In this document: positions 25,942 through 35,717 of the stretch, piece after piece | How positions within the stretch are numbered: the stretch's first letter is position 1 | Layout: each line of letters opens with the position of its first letter | Source of the DNA: RGIG9041 sp045657265 | GTDB lineage: Bacteria; Bacillota; Clostridia; Oscillospirales; QAKW01 | DNA: 64,000 nt | Assembly: GCA_045657265.1 (NCBI GenBank) | Contig: JAZOSU010000001.1 | Coordinates: forward strand, 1 to 64,000 | Reading direction: 5' to 3' | Notes under the pieces: generated by a model | The model's input: the letters and a program-made list of their open reading frames with translations, nothing else | Told to the model about the DNA's origin: nothing | The model's database searches: none | Made by a program: the position numbers and the translations under genes

Positions 25942-27312
25942 TTAATTATTTCCGGCAATATATCTTGCCACGTGAACTCCGCTTGCCGATGCGTGAGACA
26001 GTGAATGTGTTATTCCGCTACAGTCACCTATAACGAAAAGCCCTTTGTGTTTTGTTTCGAGATTTTCGTCTATAGCAACTTCCATATTATAAAACTTGAC
26101 TTCAACACCGTACAGCAATGTATCAACATTAGCCGTACCGGGTGCCACTTTATCAAGAGCATAAATCATTTCGATTATACCGTCAAGTATTCGTTTGGGA
26201 ATTACAAGACTAAGGTCTCCCGGTGTTGCCGCAAGTGTCGGAATTGTGAAAGAATCTCTGATTCTGTCAGGGGTACTTCTTCTTCCCTGTATAAGATCGC
26301 CGAAACGCTGAACTATGACTCCGCCGCCGAGCATATTAGAAAGTCTGGCAACACTCTCACCGTAACCGTTACTGTCTTTAAACGGTTCGGAAAAATGTTT
26401 AGCAACAAGAAGAGCAAAGTTTGTGTTTTCAGTCTGTTTTGCAGGGTCTTCATAGCTGTGTCCGTTAACGGTAACAATTCCGTTTGTGTTTTCATTAACA
26501 ACGGCACCTTTGGGGTTCATACAGAAAGTACGCACAAGGTCACCGTATTTTTCTGTGCGGTATACTATCTTACTTTCGTAAAGTTCGTCTGTAAGATGGT
26601 CAAAAACCGCCGCAGGAAGCTCTACTCTGACGCCTATATCAACTCGGTTACTCTTTGTGGGAATTTCAAGATTTTCGCAAACGCTTTCCATCCATTTACT
26701 GCCGCTTCTTCCTGCAGAAATAATACACTTATCGGATTCATATGTATCGCCGTTTGCAATAACTTTATATCCCGATTCGGTCTTGTCAACTTTTTCAACC
26801 GCTGTGTTAAATTTAAACTCCGCTTTTTCTTTAAGTTCGTTATATATGTTTTCAAGAACCACGTAGTTTATATCAGTACCCAGATGTCTTACCGAAGCAT
26901 CAAGCAGATGAAGTCCGCTCTGAAGACATTTCTTTTTCAATGCAGTATTTTCAGTGGAATAAAGTTTTGTTCCCTCTCCGCCGTGCGAAATATTAATTTC
27001 ATCTACATAGTGCATAAGAGAAAGTGCTGTTTCTCTTCCGATATATTCGTAAAGAGTACCGCCGAATTGATTTGTAATATTGTATTTACCGTCAGAAAAT
27101 GCTCCCGCACCGCCAAAACCGTTCATAATAGAACAGGGTTTACAACCTATACAACTTTTGATTTTTTTACCGTCAATAGGACATTTTCTTTTAGAAAGTG
27201 GATTACCCGCTTCCAAAACGAGAATTTTAAGAGCCGGATTTAATTTAACAAGTTCGTAGCAGGAAAATATCCCGCCCGGACCTGCTCCGATTATAATGAC
27301 ATCGTATTTCAT
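25942..27312 (-). CDS. FAD-dependent dehydrogenase (COG2509 type)
   Basis: A 456-residue flavoprotein with the Rossmann dinucleotide motif GAGPGGIFSCYEL at 8-20, LVLEAG, a cysteine cluster (KSCIGCKPCSIMNGFGGAGAF) and a C-terminal GLFVIGDCSGITHSL flavin-binding segment. It resembles the uncharacterised COG2509 dehydrogenases often found near cell-wall or thiamine genes. The substrate is unknown. A long reading frame on the opposite strand here is a shadow. Confidence 0.82.
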   Translation of the reverse strand: MKYDVIIIGAGPGGIFSCYELVKLNPALKILVLEAGNPLSKRKCPIDGKKIKSCIGCKPCSIMNGFGGAGAFSDGKYNITNQFGGTLYEYIGRETALSLMHYVDEINISHGGEGTKLYSTENTALKKKCLQSGLHLLDASVRHLGTDINYVVLENIYNELKEKAEFKFNTAVEKVDKTESGYKVIANGDTYESDKCIISAGRSGSKWMESVCENLEIPTKSNRVDIGVRVELPAAVFDHLTDELYESKIVYRTEKYGDLVRTFCMNPKGAVVNENTNGIVTVNGHSYEDPAKQTENTNFALLVAKHFSEPFKDSNGYGESVARLSNMLGGGVIVQRFGDLIQGRRSTPDRIRDSFTIPTLAATPGDLSLVIPKRILDGIIEMIYALDKVAPGTANVDTLLYGVEVKFYNMEVAIDENLETKHKGLFVIGDCSGITHSLSHASASGVHVARYIAGNN

Positions 27313-27324
27313 CTAAATCTTTCC

Positions 27325-27795
27325 TTATTTGACATATACGTTTTTGATTATCTGATCCTCAAGAGGTCTGTCTCTCATATCAGTATCACACTCTGCAATT
27401 CCATCGACTGCATCCATACCCGATACAACCTTACCAAATGCGGCATACTGACCATCAAGATGAGGTGCATCCTGATGCATAATGAAGAACTGACTGCCTG
27501 CGCTGTTTGGCATCATTGAACGCGCCATTGAAATAACACCGCGTGTATGTTTTATGTCGTTATGAACACCGTTTGCTTCAAATTCACCTTTAATTGTATG
27601 ACCGGGACCGCCTGTTCCTGTTCCGTGGGGACAACCGCCCTGAATCATAAAACCTTTTATAACACGGTGGAAAATAAGTCCGTCATAAAAACCGTCTTCA
27701 ACAAGTTTTGTAAAGTTTTCACATGTTATGGGAGCTTTGTCGGGATAAAGCTCGATTTCTATTTTCTTTCCGTTTTCAAGTTCAATTACTATCAT
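27325..27795 (-). CDS. Peptidyl-prolyl cis-trans isomerase, cyclophilin type
   Basis: A 156-residue cytosolic cyclophilin that speeds proline isomerisation in protein folding. Catalytic and cyclosporin-site elements are FHRVIKGFMIQGG, SMARSMMPNSAGSQFFI and LDGQYAAFGKVVSGMD. No signal peptide. It lies 5 bases after murA and 12 bases before the FAD gene, in one leftward unit. Confidence 0.93.
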   Translation of the reverse strand: MIVIELENGKKIEIELYPDKAPITCENFTKLVEDGFYDGLIFHRVIKGFMIQGGCPHGTGTGGPGHTIKGEFEANGVHNDIKHTRGVISMARSMMPNSAGSQFFIMHQDAPHLDGQYAAFGKVVSGMDAVDGIAECDTDMRDRPLEDQIIKNVYVK

Positions 27796-27800
27796 TGTTT

Positions 27801-29060
27801 TTACCTTTCTGCTATTCGTATATCAGCGCCGAGGTTTCTGAATTTTTCTATAATGTTTTCATATCCTCGTTCAATATATTCAATTTCTTCTATTTCGGTT
27901 GTTCCCCCTGCTACAAGTCCCGCAATTATCATTGCCGCGCCTGCTCTCAAATCACAAGAACGTATAGGCGATCCGAGAAGCTCCGCTCCGCCTTCAATTG
28001 TAGCAACATTACCTGTTACAGATATTGCAGCACCCATCTTGCGAAGCTCGTCCACATATTTGAATCTGCTCTCCCAGATGTTTTCGGTAATTCTGCTTGT
28101 ACCGTCAGCCATTGCCATAAGCACAGCCATCTGCGGTTGCATATCGGTAGGAAATCCCGGATAAGGCATAGTTTTTATTGATGCACTTTCAATTTTGTCA
28201 GTTCCGATTATACGGATGTAATCATCAAATTCCACAACACCGATATTCATTTCGGTAAGTTTTCTCGAAATACATTCAAGATGTTTAGGAATTACGTTTT
28301 TAATAGTCACGTCGCCTCTTGTGGCGGCGGCAGCAACCATAAAAGTACCTGCTTCTATCTGATCCGGTATCACAGCATAGGTTCCGCCATAAAGTTCCGG
28401 CACACCGCGTACTTTTATAACATCTGTTCCTGCACCCGAAATATTGGCACCCATAGAATTGAGAAAGTTTGCCACGTCAACAATATGAGGTTCTTTTGCA
28501 ACGTTTTCCATAACTGTCATACCGTCAGCTGTTGCGGCGGCCATCATAACGTTTATTGTAGCTCCGACAGACACAACGTCAAAGTATATATGATTAGCCT
28601 TAAGTCCGCCTTCGCATCTTGCGTGAACATTACCACGTTCAAAATCAACCTTTGCGCCAAGTCTTTCAAAACCTTTTATATGCTGGTCAATAGGACGAAG
28701 ACCTATGGAACATCCTCCCGGCATTGCAACAGTTGCCTCATTCCATCTTCCAAGCATAGCACTGAGAAAATAATATGATGCGCGGAGTCTTCTGGCAAGG
28801 TCATAAGGTATTTCGCAGGATTTTATATTTGTACAGTCTATCTCAAGAGTTTTAGAATTTATATGTTTTATCGACGCACCCATATGTCTGAGAATTTCAA
28901 GAATATTGGTAACGTCGCTTATTTGCGGAACATTTTCGATGGTGCATTTACCCTTTACCATAACAGTAGCAGGAAGAATAGCAACAATGGCATTTTTACC
29001 GCCGCTTATTTCAACTTCGCCTTCGAGTTTACAAGGGCCGTTTATAACGATTTTTCTCAC
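27801..29060 (-). CDS. murA: UDP-N-acetylglucosamine 1-carboxyvinyltransferase
   Basis: A 419-residue EPSP-fold enzyme catalysing the first committed step of peptidoglycan synthesis, transferring enolpyruvate to UDP-GlcNAc. It has ISGGKNA near the start, the active-site loop MPGGCSIGLRP with the fosfomycin-target cysteine (not the resistant Asp form), and the TD-QPQ substrate segment. Length is normal. The purine, cyclophilin and FAD genes lie downstream on the same strand. Confidence 0.95.
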   Translation of the reverse strand: MRKIVINGPCKLEGEVEISGGKNAIVAILPATVMVKGKCTIENVPQISDVTNILEILRHMGASIKHINSKTLEIDCTNIKSCEIPYDLARRLRASYYFLSAMLGRWNEATVAMPGGCSIGLRPIDQHIKGFERLGAKVDFERGNVHARCEGGLKANHIYFDVVSVGATINVMMAAATADGMTVMENVAKEPHIVDVANFLNSMGANISGAGTDVIKVRGVPELYGGTYAVIPDQIEAGTFMVAAAATRGDVTIKNVIPKHLECISRKLTEMNIGVVEFDDYIRIIGTDKIESASIKTMPYPGFPTDMQPQMAVLMAMADGTSRITENIWESRFKYVDELRKMGAAISVTGNVATIEGGAELLGSPIRSCDLRAGAAMIIAGLVAGGTTEIEEIEYIERGYENIIEKFRNLGADIRIAER

Positions 29061-29138
29061 CTGTCCGCCTCCTTTTGAAAAATAAAATTATCTCACCAAA
29101 ATAGTATATCACATATATATCCCAAAATAAAGATTTTT

Positions 29139-31115
29139 TTATTCCAAAATGTAATTTTTGTAAAAATCAGTAAAAATTGTAGCTCCTACCGCACGGTTTG
29201 CTGTTATTGCCGGTTCAAACATATTGTTTCCCGTGCCGCTTATAAGACCCGCTCCGAAACATTTATATACTTCGGTTTTTGCCCAGGAACTTATATTTTT
29301 ATCGTCTTTGAATTTTGACTGTTCTTCAGTAAGGGTTTCTCCCATATAATTTTCTATATAATTTGCAAGCATTACGCACATCTGTTCTCTCGTCACCGAT
29401 AAATCAGGTGAAAACACACCTTTAGCCGTACCCGAAACTATATCGTTTTGCCACGCCCATTTTACCGCTTGGTAAAACCATTTATCAGAAGTTACGTCTA
29501 CAAATTCTTCAAAATTTTCATCGCCGTACATATTAGCGCCCGAAACGTTGGCAAGAACCTGTACAAACTGGGCTCTGCTCATATCCATATCGGGTGAAAA
29601 CTTATTATCTCCCGTGCCTGAAAACATTCCGAAAGTCACAGCAGAATCTACGTAGGTTTTATACCACGCATTTTCTTTCACATCTCTGAACTGTTTTGAA
29701 GAATCAATATACTCAAAATCCTGTTTTTTGGTAAATGCCTTCATACAAAGCATTGCCTTATGCATAGAAAAATCTATGTGACAGTCCTCAAGAGCAGTAA
29801 GAGAAGAAAAATCCTGACCGCTTATATAACAGGTATCTTCAATCTGGGTTGCGCCTTTTATTAAAGTTCCGAGATTTGACTGAACAGGGAAAAACGCTTT
29901 ACCTGTGTTTTTCGGCATTGTGACTTTTATTGCAACGACAAATTCCCTGCCTGTAATTTCAACATCGTCAAAATCCATTAAGTAGTATCCGCTGTATTCT
30001 GTGCTCTCACGATGTACTCTCACAAACTTTGATTTGTCGCTCACATCACCGTCCGCCGTGTTTACATAAACCTCTAAAATCGCCCCTGCAGATGCCACGT
30101 AAGTACTTACTGCGCTTAGAGTTTCTGCAGGTGTTTTTTTGGTGTATCTCGTTGCATAAATCAAACTTTCGGTATCAAAACTGCCGTTGCTTGTCCAACC
30201 GAATTGGTCATATTGGTACACAACATCCGATATATCGTTGTTCATTTCAAAAGTGGTTGCAAAAAGCTGATAGTTTATAAACATATCGTAGTACGATACG
30301 TACACAAGGTCGGTAGTTTTATCTGCATGATACTTTCCCCAACTGTTTTTTACAATAAATGCACCGTCACCGTCCGGAGTTTTCGAGAAATTCTCTGCAC
30401 TGTAAGTATCATCCCAACCTATTATAGTTACTGCGTGGTCAGGAGATGCCATATTGCCGTTATAGTAATAACTGCTGCGGTCTTCATTCTGATATTCTCC
30501 GCCTCTTTCAAAATACATAGAACTTCCTACCGCGCCGTATTCCATCACCCATTTTTTAATTAACTCTATAGCTTGTGGCTGATATCCTTTGCCGAACTCA
30601 ACCATCGGAACACTTGTGAGAATCCCCTGAAAATTCAGATCGTCCGTATCTATAAGACGAATTTCCGATTCGGAAAACTTCTCATCTTCTTCCAGAGTAA
30701 CTCCCGCTCTTGAAATATAAGCCGTCGAAATATATTCGTTACCGCCCTCGTTGGGAGTTCTCACATAACCATATTTTTCGTTCGTATCTTCGGAAGTTTC
30801 AAATTTCATTGTCTGTTCTGACAAATCAAATTTTTCTCCTGTATTTTTCGCAACATATGTTTCTATAAGTTCATTATGAACAAAAGCCCAACAAGCCGCA
30901 GTGCCAAGCTGGTCATCAACGCCCGACACAAATCCCCTCTCTGCCGAACTGTATTTTTCAGGAAAATTCCCCTTGCCTTTAAGTAGGCTGTAATAAGATT
31001 TTCCTGAACTTTTAGGCATCAAAAAAGCACTTTCTTTTGCAGAAAAACCTGTTGCGGTTATCATATTGAAAATTAACGATAAAACCGTAATTGTACATAT
31101 CAGAATTTTTTTCAT
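29139..31115 (-). CDS. SLH-anchored C1 (papain-like) cysteine protease
   Basis: A 658-residue exported protein: signal peptide (1-25), a papain-type peptidase domain with the oxyanion Gln and catalytic Cys in DQLGTAACWAF (about 68-78), catalytic His in DHAVTIIGW and Asn in FIVKNSWGK, a lectin-like beta domain (about 290-440) and three C-terminal SLH repeats (about 480-657). The triad is intact, so it should be an active wall-bound protease. Its ATG overlaps the trmL stop (ATGA), coupling a tRNA enzyme to a surface protease. Confidence 0.87.
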   Translation of the reverse strand: MKKILICTITVLSLIFNMITATGFSAKESAFLMPKSSGKSYYSLLKGKGNFPEKYSSAERGFVSGVDDQLGTAACWAFVHNELIETYVAKNTGEKFDLSEQTMKFETSEDTNEKYGYVRTPNEGGNEYISTAYISRAGVTLEEDEKFSESEIRLIDTDDLNFQGILTSVPMVEFGKGYQPQAIELIKKWVMEYGAVGSSMYFERGGEYQNEDRSSYYYNGNMASPDHAVTIIGWDDTYSAENFSKTPDGDGAFIVKNSWGKYHADKTTDLVYVSYYDMFINYQLFATTFEMNNDISDVVYQYDQFGWTSNGSFDTESLIYATRYTKKTPAETLSAVSTYVASAGAILEVYVNTADGDVSDKSKFVRVHRESTEYSGYYLMDFDDVEITGREFVVAIKVTMPKNTGKAFFPVQSNLGTLIKGATQIEDTCYISGQDFSSLTALEDCHIDFSMHKAMLCMKAFTKKQDFEYIDSSKQFRDVKENAWYKTYVDSAVTFGMFSGTGDNKFSPDMDMSRAQFVQVLANVSGANMYGDENFEEFVDVTSDKWFYQAVKWAWQNDIVSGTAKGVFSPDLSVTREQMCVMLANYIENYMGETLTEEQSKFKDDKNISSWAKTEVYKCFGAGLISGTGNNMFEPAITANRAVGATIFTDFYKNYILE

Positions 31116-31597
31116 ATTGTAGTAAGTTGTCCTTCCGTTTTCAGACCTTTAAATCCGCTCTGTGACAAAGCTTCATAGGCGATAATCGCTACAGAATTTG
31201 AAAGATTGAGACTTCTTGCCTCATCAATCATAGGTATGCGTATACACTTATCATAATTTTCCGCAAGAAGAGTTTCAGGCAGCCCTTTTGTTTCTTTTCC
31301 GAACACAAGATAAAGATTTTCATCCGTCAGGTCAGCCTCGGAATATATTTTTTTGCCTTTTGTCGTGCAAAAATAAAAATCACCGCTGTTTTGAGATAAA
31401 AATTCATCATAGTTTTTATAAACTTTAAGATCAAGATACTGCCAGTAATCAAGTCCCGCTCTTCTGACTGCTTTTTCGGAAATATCAAAAGCAATAGGTT
31501 CAATTATATGAAGTCTCATTCCGGTTGCTGCACAGGTTCTTGCAATATTCCCTGTGTTCTGCGGTATTTCCGGCTCTAAAAGTACGATATTAATCAT
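31112..31597 (-). CDS. trmL: tRNA (cytidine/uridine-34-2'-O)-methyltransferase
   Basis: A 161-residue SPOUT methyltransferase that methylates the wobble ribose of tRNA-Leu. It has the N-terminal PEIPQNTGNIARTCA motif 1, FGKETKGLPE motif 2 and the trefoil-knot C-terminus IPMIDEARSLNLSNSVAI. Length and motifs fit TrmL/YibK exactly. The four-base overlap with the protease gene is unusual. Confidence 0.94.
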   Translation of the reverse strand: MINIVLLEPEIPQNTGNIARTCAATGMRLHIIEPIAFDISEKAVRRAGLDYWQYLDLKVYKNYDEFLSQNSGDFYFCTTKGKKIYSEADLTDENLYLVFGKETKGLPETLLAENYDKCIRIPMIDEARSLNLSNSVAIIAYEALSQSGFKGLKTEGQLTTI

Positions 31598-31698
31598 TGT
31601 TTCTTCCTTTAATTTTTATTGGATATTAAATATTATAACAAATTTCTCTTTATTTTCAATATAAAATACTGATAATACTTAACGACGGAAAGGAGATA

Positions 31699-31730
31699 TG
31701 TATAATTGTATACACTAATACAATTATACA
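31699..31730 (+). promoter_or_regulatory. Palindromic operator before the citrate synthase operon, with possible leader peptide
   Basis: Perfect 13-base inverted repeats (31699-31711 and 31718-31730, TGTATAATTGTAT) lie 14 bases before the start codon. The TTGTATAC core resembles operators of GntR-family regulators, and this operon encodes one. A tiny reading frame, MYNCIH, with its own AAGGAG site starts inside the palindrome (31698-31718) and may be incidental. Confidence 0.55.
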
Positions 31731-31743
31731 AAAGGAGAACAAT

Positions 31744-33120
31744 ATGCTCGAAATATCATCTAAGACGAATTTATTGGAGCAGGCAACGTACAAATATTCT
31801 TTACAGGATGTTGCAGAGCCTAATCTTTACCGTGATATATACAGCTACGACGATGTGCCTAAAGTTGCATTCAACCACAGAAGAGTGCCTATGGCAATGC
31901 CTGAGGATATATGGATAACAGACACCTCTTTCAGAGACGGTCAGCAGTCTGTAAATCCTTATACCGTAGATCAGATAGTTGATTTATACAAGCTTATGTC
32001 AAAGCTTGGCGGACCGTACGGTATTATCCGTCAGACAGAATTTTTTATATACAGTAAAAAAGACAGAGAAGCTATAGAAAGATGTATGGATCTGGGTCTT
32101 AAATTTCCCGAGATAACCACCTGGATAAGAGCAAGCAGAGAAGATTTTAAGCTTGTTAAAGATTTAGGTATCCGCGAAACAGGTATTCTTGTCAGCTGCA
32201 GTGATTATCACATCTTCAAAAAACTGAAAATGACAAGAAAACAGGCAATGGAACACTACCTTGCAACAGTAAAAGATGCTTTTGAGGCAGGCGTTATGCC
32301 AAGATGTCACCTGGAAGATATTACAAGAGCAGATTTTTACGGATTTGTAGTACCTTTCGTAAACGAACTTACAAAACTCTCACAGCAGGCAGGTATTCCT
32401 GTTAAAATCAGAGCATGTGATACTATGGGTTACGGTGTTCCTTACACCGAAGTTGCTATTCCACGAAGCGTTGCAGGAATAATCTACGGTCTTCAGCACT
32501 ATTCGGGTGTGCCCTCAGAACTTCTTGAATGGCACGGACACAACGATTTTTACAAAGCTGTTGCAAACGCATCAACTGCGTGGTTATACGGCGCATCTGC
32601 AGTTAACTGTTCACTTCTGGGCATCGGTGAAAGAACAGGTAACGTACCTCTTGAAGCTATGGTATTTGAATATGCTTCATTAAGAGGAAGTCTTGACGGT
32701 ATGGACCCACAGGCAATAACAGAAATAGCTGAATATTTCAAACATAATATGGGTTATGACATTCCGCCCATGACACCTTTTGTAGGCAAAAACTTCAACG
32801 TGACTCGCGCAGGTATCCACGCTGACGGTCTTCTTAAAGACGAAGAAATATACAACATATTTAATACTAAAAAGATTCTTGGCAGACCTGCATCTGTAAT
32901 GATAAGCAAAACGTCAGGTCTTGCAGGAATTGCTTACTGGATTAATCAAAACTACAATCTTACCGAAAGCGAACAGGTAAGTAAAAAAGACTCCCTTGTA
33001 ATTGCAGTCAAGGAATGGGTTGACAAAGAATACGAAGACGGCAGAACCGCTTCACTTTCAACCGACGAGTTGGAAGCAAAGATAGAACAGCTGTCAAATG
33101 GAAAGCTTAGGAGATTATAA
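31744..33120 (+). CDS. Re-citrate synthase (HMGL/isopropylmalate synthase-like)
   Basis: A 458-residue DRE-TIM-type acyltransferase. It has WITDTSFRDGQQS (the catalytic RDG-Q element), the HxHND-like WHGHNDFYKA metal site and LLGIGERTGN. Such proteins are often called isopropylmalate or homocitrate synthase. Here the following genes are aconitase and isocitrate dehydrogenase and no leuCDB is present, so a Re-face citrate synthase like that of Clostridium kluyveri is the better call, making citrate for glutamate synthesis. There is no leucine-regulatory domain. Confidence 0.8.
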   Translation: MLEISSKTNLLEQATYKYSLQDVAEPNLYRDIYSYDDVPKVAFNHRRVPMAMPEDIWITDTSFRDGQQSVNPYTVDQIVDLYKLMSKLGGPYGIIRQTEFFIYSKKDREAIERCMDLGLKFPEITTWIRASREDFKLVKDLGIRETGILVSCSDYHIFKKLKMTRKQAMEHYLATVKDAFEAGVMPRCHLEDITRADFYGFVVPFVNELTKLSQQAGIPVKIRACDTMGYGVPYTEVAIPRSVAGIIYGLQHYSGVPSELLEWHGHNDFYKAVANASTAWLYGASAVNCSLLGIGERTGNVPLEAMVFEYASLRGSLDGMDPQAITEIAEYFKHNMGYDIPPMTPFVGKNFNVTRAGIHADGLLKDEEIYNIFNTKKILGRPASVMISKTSGLAGIAYWINQNYNLTESEQVSKKDSLVIAVKEWVDKEYEDGRTASLSTDELEAKIEQLSNGKLRRL

Positions 33121-33121
33121 A

Positions 33122-33775
33122 ATGATAGAACATAGACCTATATCAATTTCCGGTCAGGTTTTTGAACAACTTGAACAGGATATACTCAACGGCAAATATG
33201 CCCGCGGAGAAATCCTCACCGAGCTTAAACTCACAGAAGCTCTCGGCGTCAGCCGTACACCTATCAGGGAGGCTCTTCGCCGACTTGAACAGGAACACCT
33301 CATTGAAGAAACAAAACGAGGTTCGGTAGTTATAGGCATCTCACCCGATGATATTGAAGATATGTATGAAATAAGAAAATGCCTCGAGGGTGAAGCCGCC
33401 AAAAGAGCCGCAATGCGAATAACTGACGAAGAACTGGGAGAAATGCGTGACGTTCTTGATTTGCAGAAGTATTACGCCGAAAAAACCGATGGTGATAATT
33501 CAGATAAAATCAAAGATCTTGATTCTCAGTTTCACGAAATGCTTTACCGTTCAAGCGGAAGCAACGTACTTGTACAAACTCTTTTACCGATACACAGAAA
33601 GCTTATCAAATACCGTAAAGCTTCTGTAAAAAAACACGGCAGAGCAAAAACATCAGAGACAGAGCACGAAGCTATTTATCAGGCTCTTCGCGCTCACGAT
33701 CCTGTTCTTGCCGAAGAACTTACGTTATATCATTTAAATAATGCAAAGAATAACATAACCGAAAAGGAGATATAA
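33122..33775 (+). CDS. GntR-family (FCD) transcriptional regulator
   Basis: A 217-residue regulator: N-terminal winged helix with GEILTELKLTEALGVSRTPIREALRRLEQ (helix-turn-helix about 38-68) and a helical FCD ligand domain with FHEMLYRSSG and the metal-binding His positions. The ATG at 33122 lies 2 bases after the citrate synthase stop and follows AGGAGA. By position it probably senses a citrate-pathway acid and represses its own operon through the palindrome at 31699-31730; this is inferred. Confidence 0.88.
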   Translation: MIEHRPISISGQVFEQLEQDILNGKYARGEILTELKLTEALGVSRTPIREALRRLEQEHLIEETKRGSVVIGISPDDIEDMYEIRKCLEGEAAKRAAMRITDEELGEMRDVLDLQKYYAEKTDGDNSDKIKDLDSQFHEMLYRSSGSNVLVQTLLPIHRKLIKYRKASVKKHGRAKTSETEHEAIYQALRAHDPVLAEELTLYHLNNAKNNITEKEI

Positions 33776-33776
33776 A

Positions 33777-35705
33777 ATGGGACTTACCATAGCACAGAAA
33801 ATCATTAAATCTCACCTTGTTAGCGGCGAGATGGTAGCAGGTTCGGAAATCGCCCTGCGTATAGATCAGACACTTACTCAGGATGCAACAGGAACAATGG
33901 CATACCTTGAATTTGAGACAATGGGTATTGACAGAGTCAAAACTGAACGTTCCGTTGCATATATCGACCACAACACACTTCAGTCAGGTTTTGAAAATGC
34001 AGACGACCACCGCTACATTCAATCTGTATGTAAAAAACACGGTATCTATTTTTCACGTCCCGGAAACGGAATATGCCATCAGGTACATCTTGAACGTTTC
34101 GGTATCCCCGGCAAAACCCTTATCGGTTCTGACAGTCATACCCCTACAGGCGGCGGTATAGGAATGCTTGCATTCGGCGCAGGCGGTCTGGACGTTGCAG
34201 TTGCCATGGGTGGCGGCGCATATTACATTACAATGCCTAAAATGATTAAAGTAAATCTTACAGGCAAACTCCGTTCTTTCGTAACAGCAAAAGACGTCAG
34301 CCTTGAAATACTCCGCATCTTATCTGTAAAAGGCGGTGTTGGCAACATTATTGAATGGGGCGGCGAAGGTGTCAAAACACTTTCTGTTCCCGAACGCGCT
34401 ACTATTACCAATATGGGTACAGAGCTTGGAGCAACAACTTCAATTTTCCCTTCTGACGAAATTACACGTGAGTTTTTAAAAGCAGAAGGCAGAGAAAACG
34501 ACTGGGTTGCTCTTGCAAGTGACGACGATGCGCAGTACGACCGTATAATCGACATAAATCTTTCAACACTTGAGCCTCTTATTGCAAAACCCCATATGCC
34601 CGACAACGTAGTTACCGTTTCAAGTCTCAAAGGTACTAAAGTTGATCAGGTTTGTATCGGATCATGTACAAACTCATCACTTCTTGATATGCTTAAAGTA
34701 GCGGCAATGCTCAAGGGCAAAGTAATTGACCCTTCTGTAAGCCTTTCTATCTCACCCGGTTCAAAACAGGTATTGTCAATGCTTGCAGACTGCGGCGCTC
34801 TTTCGGATATTCTCGCAAGCGGCGCAAGAGTTTTAGAATGTGCATGCGGTCCTTGTATCGGCATGGGCTTTTCTCCCAATTCAGGCGGTGTAAGCCTTCG
34901 TACTTTTAACCGTAACTTTGAGGGAAGAAGCGGTACTGCCGACGGTAAAGTTTATCTTGTTTCTCCCGAAACTGCAGTTGCAGCCGCTCTCACAGGATAT
35001 ATAACAGATCCTACAACTTTAGACTGCGACATTACAATAGACTTCCCGGAAAGCTTCAAAATTGATGACAGCGCAGTAATTGCTCCTGCAAATCCGGAAG
35101 ATGCAAAAGACCTTGAAATTCTCCGCGGACCAAACATCAAAGAATTCCCTGCAAGCAAGCCCCAGAGCGATTTTCTCAAAGCTCCTCTGGTACTTAAAGT
35201 TGAAGACAACATAACAACAGACCATATTATGCCTGCAGGTGCAAAAATACTTCCTTACCGTTCAAACATTCCTTACCTTTCACAGTTCTGTTTCGGTGTT
35301 TGTGACAAAACTTTTCCCGAAAGAGCAAAACAGGCAGGTCAGAGCATTATCGTAGGCGGTGCCAACTACGGTCAGGGTTCTTCAAGAGAACACGCAGCTC
35401 TCGTTCCGCTTTATCTCGGAATAAGAGCAGTTATAACAAAAAGCTTTGCAAGAATACACGTTGCAAATCTTATAAACGCAGGTATTATGCCTCTTACATT
35501 CAAAAATGCCGATGATTATGACAAGCTTTCTCAGAATGATATGCTTTCAATAGACGGTGTTTTTGAGGGAATGGAAAAAGGTGAGATGATACTTGTCAAC
35601 GAAACAACAGGCGACAGAATTCCGCTTGTGTGCAACTTCACACAGAGACAAAAAGATATTTTAAAAGCCGGCGGACTTTTAAGTTACACTAAAATTAATG
35701 GATAA
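33777..35705 (+). CDS. Aconitate hydratase
   Basis: A 642-residue 4Fe-4S hydro-lyase interconverting citrate and isocitrate. Cluster cysteines are in VCIGSCTNSS and CACGPCIGMG; the substrate loop GSDSHTPTGGG and the swivel domain's YGQGSSREHAAL are intact. The length fits the shorter single-chain aconitase/homoaconitase-like class common in anaerobes, not the 890-residue AcnA. It starts two bases after the regulator gene stop. Confidence 0.93.
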   Translation: MGLTIAQKIIKSHLVSGEMVAGSEIALRIDQTLTQDATGTMAYLEFETMGIDRVKTERSVAYIDHNTLQSGFENADDHRYIQSVCKKHGIYFSRPGNGICHQVHLERFGIPGKTLIGSDSHTPTGGGIGMLAFGAGGLDVAVAMGGGAYYITMPKMIKVNLTGKLRSFVTAKDVSLEILRILSVKGGVGNIIEWGGEGVKTLSVPERATITNMGTELGATTSIFPSDEITREFLKAEGRENDWVALASDDDAQYDRIIDINLSTLEPLIAKPHMPDNVVTVSSLKGTKVDQVCIGSCTNSSLLDMLKVAAMLKGKVIDPSVSLSISPGSKQVLSMLADCGALSDILASGARVLECACGPCIGMGFSPNSGGVSLRTFNRNFEGRSGTADGKVYLVSPETAVAAALTGYITDPTTLDCDITIDFPESFKIDDSAVIAPANPEDAKDLEILRGPNIKEFPASKPQSDFLKAPLVLKVEDNITTDHIMPAGAKILPYRSNIPYLSQFCFGVCDKTFPERAKQAGQSIIVGGANYGQGSSREHAALVPLYLGIRAVITKSFARIHVANLINAGIMPLTFKNADDYDKLSQNDMLSIDGVFEGMEKGEMILVNETTGDRIPLVCNFTQRQKDILKAGGLLSYTKING

Positions 35706-35717
35706 GGAGAAAAGACA

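Noticed and set aside
26005..27243. Long open frame (412 codons) on the plus strand opposite the FAD dehydrogenase gene
   Set aside because: It lies wholly antisense to a gene with clear flavin motifs, is rich in Cys/Phe/Asn/Ser from mirrored codons, has no ribosome site and matches no family.
31744..33120. 2-isopropylmalate synthase of leucine synthesis
   Set aside because: No leucine genes, no regulatory domain, and direct linkage to aconitase and isocitrate dehydrogenase favour citrate synthase.
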